Positions 7,389 through 10,280 of a stretch of DNA of 10,280 nucleotides are shown here, one piece after another; the first letter of the stretch is position 1; every line of letters begins with the position of its first letter. Made by a program: the position numbers and the translations under genes. The notes beneath the pieces were generated by a model. The model was not told the origin of the DNA, searched no databases, and worked only from the letters and a program-made list of their open reading frames with translations. Origin of the DNA: Cephalothrix spiralis. Its lineage: Eukaryota; Nemertea; Palaeonemertea; Archinemertea; Cephalotrichidae. Location: positions 1 through 10,280 of the forward strand of contig JAUCNG010411248.1 of assembly GCA_032353305.1 (NCBI GenBank). Direction: 5' to 3'.

Positions 7389-8668
7389 GTAAGTTTTGGC
7401 ATTTTGTAAAAGTTATTAATTTTTGCAATTGGTCAATTTTTCTTTTGTTAAGTCAATTTACCTTAATGTAAAAAAGGGTTTACTTTTAGTAAATTTTTTT
7501 TTAAATTTATTTTTCAATTTATTTTTCATTTATGATCGTTTAACTCTGATAATTCTGTGCTGCACAATTCTGACCTGCACAATCATACTAACTTCGGCTG
7601 GACGGGCTAAATTCAAATCCACAATACATATTGAGCACGGACAATCGGGGCGCGCATTTATCAGGGTCTTTGGTTTGCTTTGTTTTCTTTTATATCATTT
7701 TGTTTTGTTAACTTTTCCCCATTTATCTGTTGATGTACTAATTGTACAATCATTATGCGAGTATATTGTGTAATTTTGAAGTTGTTGATTATGTTGCAAT
7801 TGAAAAAAATCCCTTTGAGTGATTTTAGTTGCGTCTTTAAACTTTTTTTGATGCGTCAGAAAATATGATAAATTTTATGAGATTTTTTATAAGCACTATT
7901 TGAAATAGAACATACATGTAGTAACAATATGGGAAAAATTGGTTGGTTTGTTGGAAATCATTTGCCAAATTTTCGGCAGAGGTGTATGCAATTTTTTACA
8001 TGACAACCCCTGAGTAGTTTATTCAAAAATATTTATATGCCTCCGTTCCAGTTCTTTAGAGGTCGCGGCGTATCTCGCTAAAGGGCCGAGGGGTCGTTTA
8101 TTAAACTAACCCCTGAGATAAAATTTTAGTTGTCGCATCCAAGAAATGAGAGAGGTCCTTGCGTCAGAAAGGGGAGGTGGTATTATTATGATGCGATAAA
8201 TACGTCAGGAAACATTTTGAGTCACTTTGAAGAAATAGAAATTCAAAAGACAAAGTGTTACAAATTAGTTTTTTTGTTGATTTTCGTTTTACCATTAGAG
8301 AGATAAGGATTTATTATTTATTTATAGTTCATTTGAATTGATAAAAGGTTTTTATTTTATTTATTTCAAAAGGTCTCATTAATGACGTTGGAGCACGGAA
8401 AGAATTTATCGTACTACATAGGCGCCCGATAATGCGCCCGATAATGGGCGGTGAGGCTGATCAAAGGGCGTATGTGGAAGATGTATTACAGCCCAGACTC
8501 AGACAAGAAGAAGCCAATATGAAAAGAGGCAGCTATCTCCCGATAAGAAAAGAAAAACAACAACTGATGGGGGTTAATGAAGACAGTATCCCACACCGTG
8601 TATTCAAATTAGCGAAAAGAGAGAAACCAAGGCCAAGTAGTCCGTCAGATCGGGATGAGGAAAATTAA
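7343..8668 (+). CDS. Gene C: secreted peptide precursor with dibasic sites, two exons
   Basis: Join 7343-7388 with 8373-8668. Exon 1 encodes MKYLGLTVIFLVLMA, identical to gene B, then half of a Gly codon before GTAAGT. The intron is 984 bases and ends TTATTTCAAAAG. The product is 113 residues with no cysteines. Exon 2 starts GLINDVGARK. A tandem RPIM-RPIM follows (residues 33-40), then an acidic/basic region, then K66-R67, the hexapeptide GSYLPI and R74-K75. A single QLMGVNEDSIPH (residues 79-90) comes next, the unit that is expanded in gene B. The tail is KLAKREKPRPSS and then DRDEEN, with another KR at 97-98. The dibasic sites favour a precursor cleaved into short peptides. The function is not known; the family is not recognised. 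Confidence 0.8.
7389..8372 (+). other. Intron of gene C
   Basis: GT-AG intron of 984 bases. It lacks the SINE cluster found in the intron of B, which accounts for part of the length difference. It has a T-rich part near 7490-7530, ACCCCTGAG twice (near 8006 and 8109) and a 21-base phrase at 7984-8004 that recurs at 10162-10182. Confidence 0.7.
8373..8668 (+). other. Gene C coding exon 2
   Basis: The acceptor ends AAAAG at 8372. The frame is set by the split Gly codon, and the stop is TAA at 8666-8668. Within it, CGCCCGATAATG is repeated in tandem (8423-8446). Confidence 0.8.
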
Positions 8669-8785
8669 ACCCAATCATATTAAGTCAGCCATTTTGGAAT
8701 TTAAGTGAAAAATAAAAGTGATAAATTGTAGTTGCAAATTACTTTGTTTAGTTTTTTCCTTTTAAAAAATGTTCAGTCGAAATAA
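8666..8785 (+). promoter_or_regulatory. Gene C 3' UTR and polyadenylation signal
   Basis: AATAAA lies at 8711-8716, 42 bases after the stop codon. The UTR matches gene B closely, and the AAAAAATGTTCAGTCGAAA that follows is shared with gene A. The homology ends at about 8785, which marks the right edge of the duplicated unit. Confidence 0.8.
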
Positions 8786-9389
8786 TACAGTATTTTTCAT
8801 TTAAAAAAAAACGTTTTATTTTATACTGGAATATAATTGTATTAATTGTAAAACGATTAGTATTAACGTTTTATTATTATAAGTCCACGGAATGTGTTTT
8901 CCCAATAGTTCAAAAAAGATTGGTAGTAGAAACAACCTAATTTGCATAATTCTGAACTACAGTCTCACCATATAACGGACGTTCGTGACCCCTGCTATAA
9001 TAGTACATAATCTCCCCCAAAACATTGGCCCACCCTGCACTAAATGAAAAATCTGTCATATGCTACATATACACCTTCTACGTAGACGATATATTCTCTT
9101 CATTTCCTTTCACTTGATACCATACAACATATACTCAATATAATGTCACAAAACCCCCGAAATTTGGTCCTAGGGTTAGGTGCCCTATACGCCCTATAGG
9201 TGCCTTACGATTAGGGTTAGTTGCTATTCAAAATGAATTACCCAGAAGGAGGCAAATCACTATATTTTACTTGTGGAATATAACGACTGGGTTCTTCTGG
9301 GTAATTCTGCAGTGATACCCATGTGATAACCAATGCTAATATCACTACAGAATCGTCAAATGAGCAAAATACATAATAAATTTACTTAC
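8786..9389. other. Non-coding stretch downstream of gene C
   Basis: No gene is seen on either strand. It contains short AGGGTTAG words (near 9173 and 9213), too few to be telomeric sequence. It also holds a 14-bp perfect inverted repeat: GAATTACCCAGAAG at 9235-9248 and its complement at 9294-9307, with 45 bases between them. If the minus-strand exon at 9390-9585 is real, this is part of that gene's downstream intron. Confidence 0.55.
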
Positions 9390-9585
9390 GTATTTTTGAA
9401 GAAGGTCGTTGACCATTATGAATATTATTTGAATTCATAGACGAAGGGGGAGGTGGAGGAGGTGCTCCACTATGCTTTGGAGGGCCTCTTGGATGGCCTG
9501 AAGAGGGAGGAGGCGGTGGCGGTCCAGGAGGAGGGCCACTTGGCGGTCCCGGCGGAGGCGGTAGTTTTCCCGATGGAGGCCGAGG
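9390..9585 (-). CDS. Probable proline-rich internal exon of an unidentified gene
   Basis: On the minus strand, an open segment of 196 bases sits between an acceptor, CTGTTTTCAG, and a donor, GTAAGTAAA. It encodes 65 residues plus one base. The N-terminal two thirds are very proline-rich (PRPPSGKLPPPPGPPSG, GPPPPPPSSG and GAPPPPPPSS). The rest is polar (MNSNNIHNGQRPSSKI). Such segments are common as SH3-, WW- or profilin-binding linkers in WASP-like, formin-like and RNA-processing proteins, but nothing here picks one family. The GC-rich composition contrasts sharply with the AT-rich surroundings, which supports a coding exon. The neighbouring exons are not recognisable in the window. The reading frame is chosen because it is open across the exon and gives a consistent composition. 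No relation to genes A-C is seen. Confidence 0.6.
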
Positions 9586-10280
9586 CTGAAAACAGAAACG
9601 AAATCACAATGAGCTATCAACATATAAATAAATAAAATAGTTTATCATAATAATCTCGGGTAATAGATAAATTGTTGACCTGTTCTAAAAGGAATTTCAC
9701 TTTGAACCTGCACTCAATCGTTTCAGAACTCGGGCTAAATCCATCGTTCCGGAACTGGTGCAGTTTTAAAAGAAACAGATAAAAATGTGTTTTTTTGAAA
9801 ATTGACACTGCAAGCTACCATTGCATGTTTGATATATTTTTTCAAACATTTGTTTAGAGTTGATATATCCAACTGTTACTCATAGCTAAGTCGAATTCCG
9901 CATTGAATAAGATTCGTTAATTTGAGATTCTGAGTTAAATAAAATATGACTTGTACCACGAAACCCAGGGAGGAAACCCATGTTCAAAGAATTTGCATAC
10001 ATGTACGTCTATGCTCGGGTGAGTTGGTCAACAAATTTTTTCCTGGATCTTTTCATTTTTCCAGCTAACTTAGTCTTTTAATCATGTATTTCGCATTACA
10101 AAACAAGTATTACATTGTATTACTAGTGGCAAAAGCGCTTTTAAAATTGGTTTCGGCACACGTATGCAATTTTTTACATGACCCCTAGCCTGCTTAACCC
10201 CCCAAAATCGATTTAAGCAAATAAACTAATATGAAATAAAAATGATACCGGATTTGAGGGCGGTTGTGGAAGATTTCTCG
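9586..10280. other. Non-coding right end of the window
   Basis: No supported gene. Probably the upstream intron or flank of the minus-strand proline-rich exon. It contains GTATGCAATTTTTTACATGAC (10162-10182), also found in the intron of gene C, with nearby TTTCGGCA and ACCCCT phrases shared, so a short dispersed repeat is likely. Confidence 0.5.

Noticed and set aside
7423-7773. 116-residue hydrophobic open frame
   Set aside because: It lies inside the intron of gene C, starts at TTG, and its Phe/Leu-rich part is the translation of T-rich intron sequence. No equivalent is seen in the intron of B.
9140-9225. Telomere-like AGGGTTAG words
   Set aside because: Only single, separated words occur, with no tandem run; chance occurrence is enough.
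9435-9635. Overlapping short frames over the proline-rich exon on both strands
   Set aside because: These are other-frame readings of the GC-rich exon at 9390-9585. The proline-rich frame is the one open between the two splice sites.

Overview
The window looks like nuclear DNA of an animal, most likely a marine invertebrate. It is AT-rich, mostly non-coding, and has GT-AG splice sites, AATAAA signals, TATA boxes, tRNA-derived SINE-like repeats, foldback MITEs and microsatellites. Nothing bacterial or phage-like is present. Repeated ACATGTA-type words and small secreted multi-copy peptide genes would fit a mollusc or another lophotrochozoan, but this placement is an inference. The main content is a head-to-tail array of three related two-exon genes on the plus strand, which I call A, B and C. 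They are not visible as single open frames, because exon 1 is only 46 coding bases and exon 2 is entered through a split Gly codon. A: terminal exon 1484-1617, with exon 1 upstream of the window. B: exons 3943-3988 and 5234-5529. C: exons 7343-7388 and 8373-8668. B and C encode the same 15-residue signal peptide core, and their coding exon 1 matches at 45 of 46 bases. They share about 290 bp of upstream promoter sequence with a TATA box. All three genes share the exon 2 acceptor phase, the first residues of exon 2 and the 3' UTR with its AATAAA. The mature regions, by contrast, are strongly diverged, through in-frame repeat expansion in B, an in-frame indel between B and C, and a much shorter product in A. 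B and C both carry a hexapeptide ending in YLPI that lies between dibasic sites, which suggests a processed secreted peptide precursor. I do not recognise the family. Layout: 1-514 is unannotated AT-rich sequence with homopolymer runs. A 550-bp foldback MITE with TTAA flanks lies at 519-1068, and a GCGT microsatellite at 1303-1339. Gene A's last exon follows. Then come about 2 kb of intergenic DNA with a degenerate repeat block at 2260-2600, and gene B at 3650-5640. B's intron holds a cluster of minus-strand tRNA-derived SINE-like units, one of them carrying a 248-bp MITE with perfect 32-bp inverted ends. The next intergenic stretch has a possible mariner-type MITE at 5937-6127, followed by gene C at 7054-8785. 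The right end holds one probable proline-rich internal exon on the minus strand (9390-9585), from an unrelated gene whose other exons are not recognisable here.
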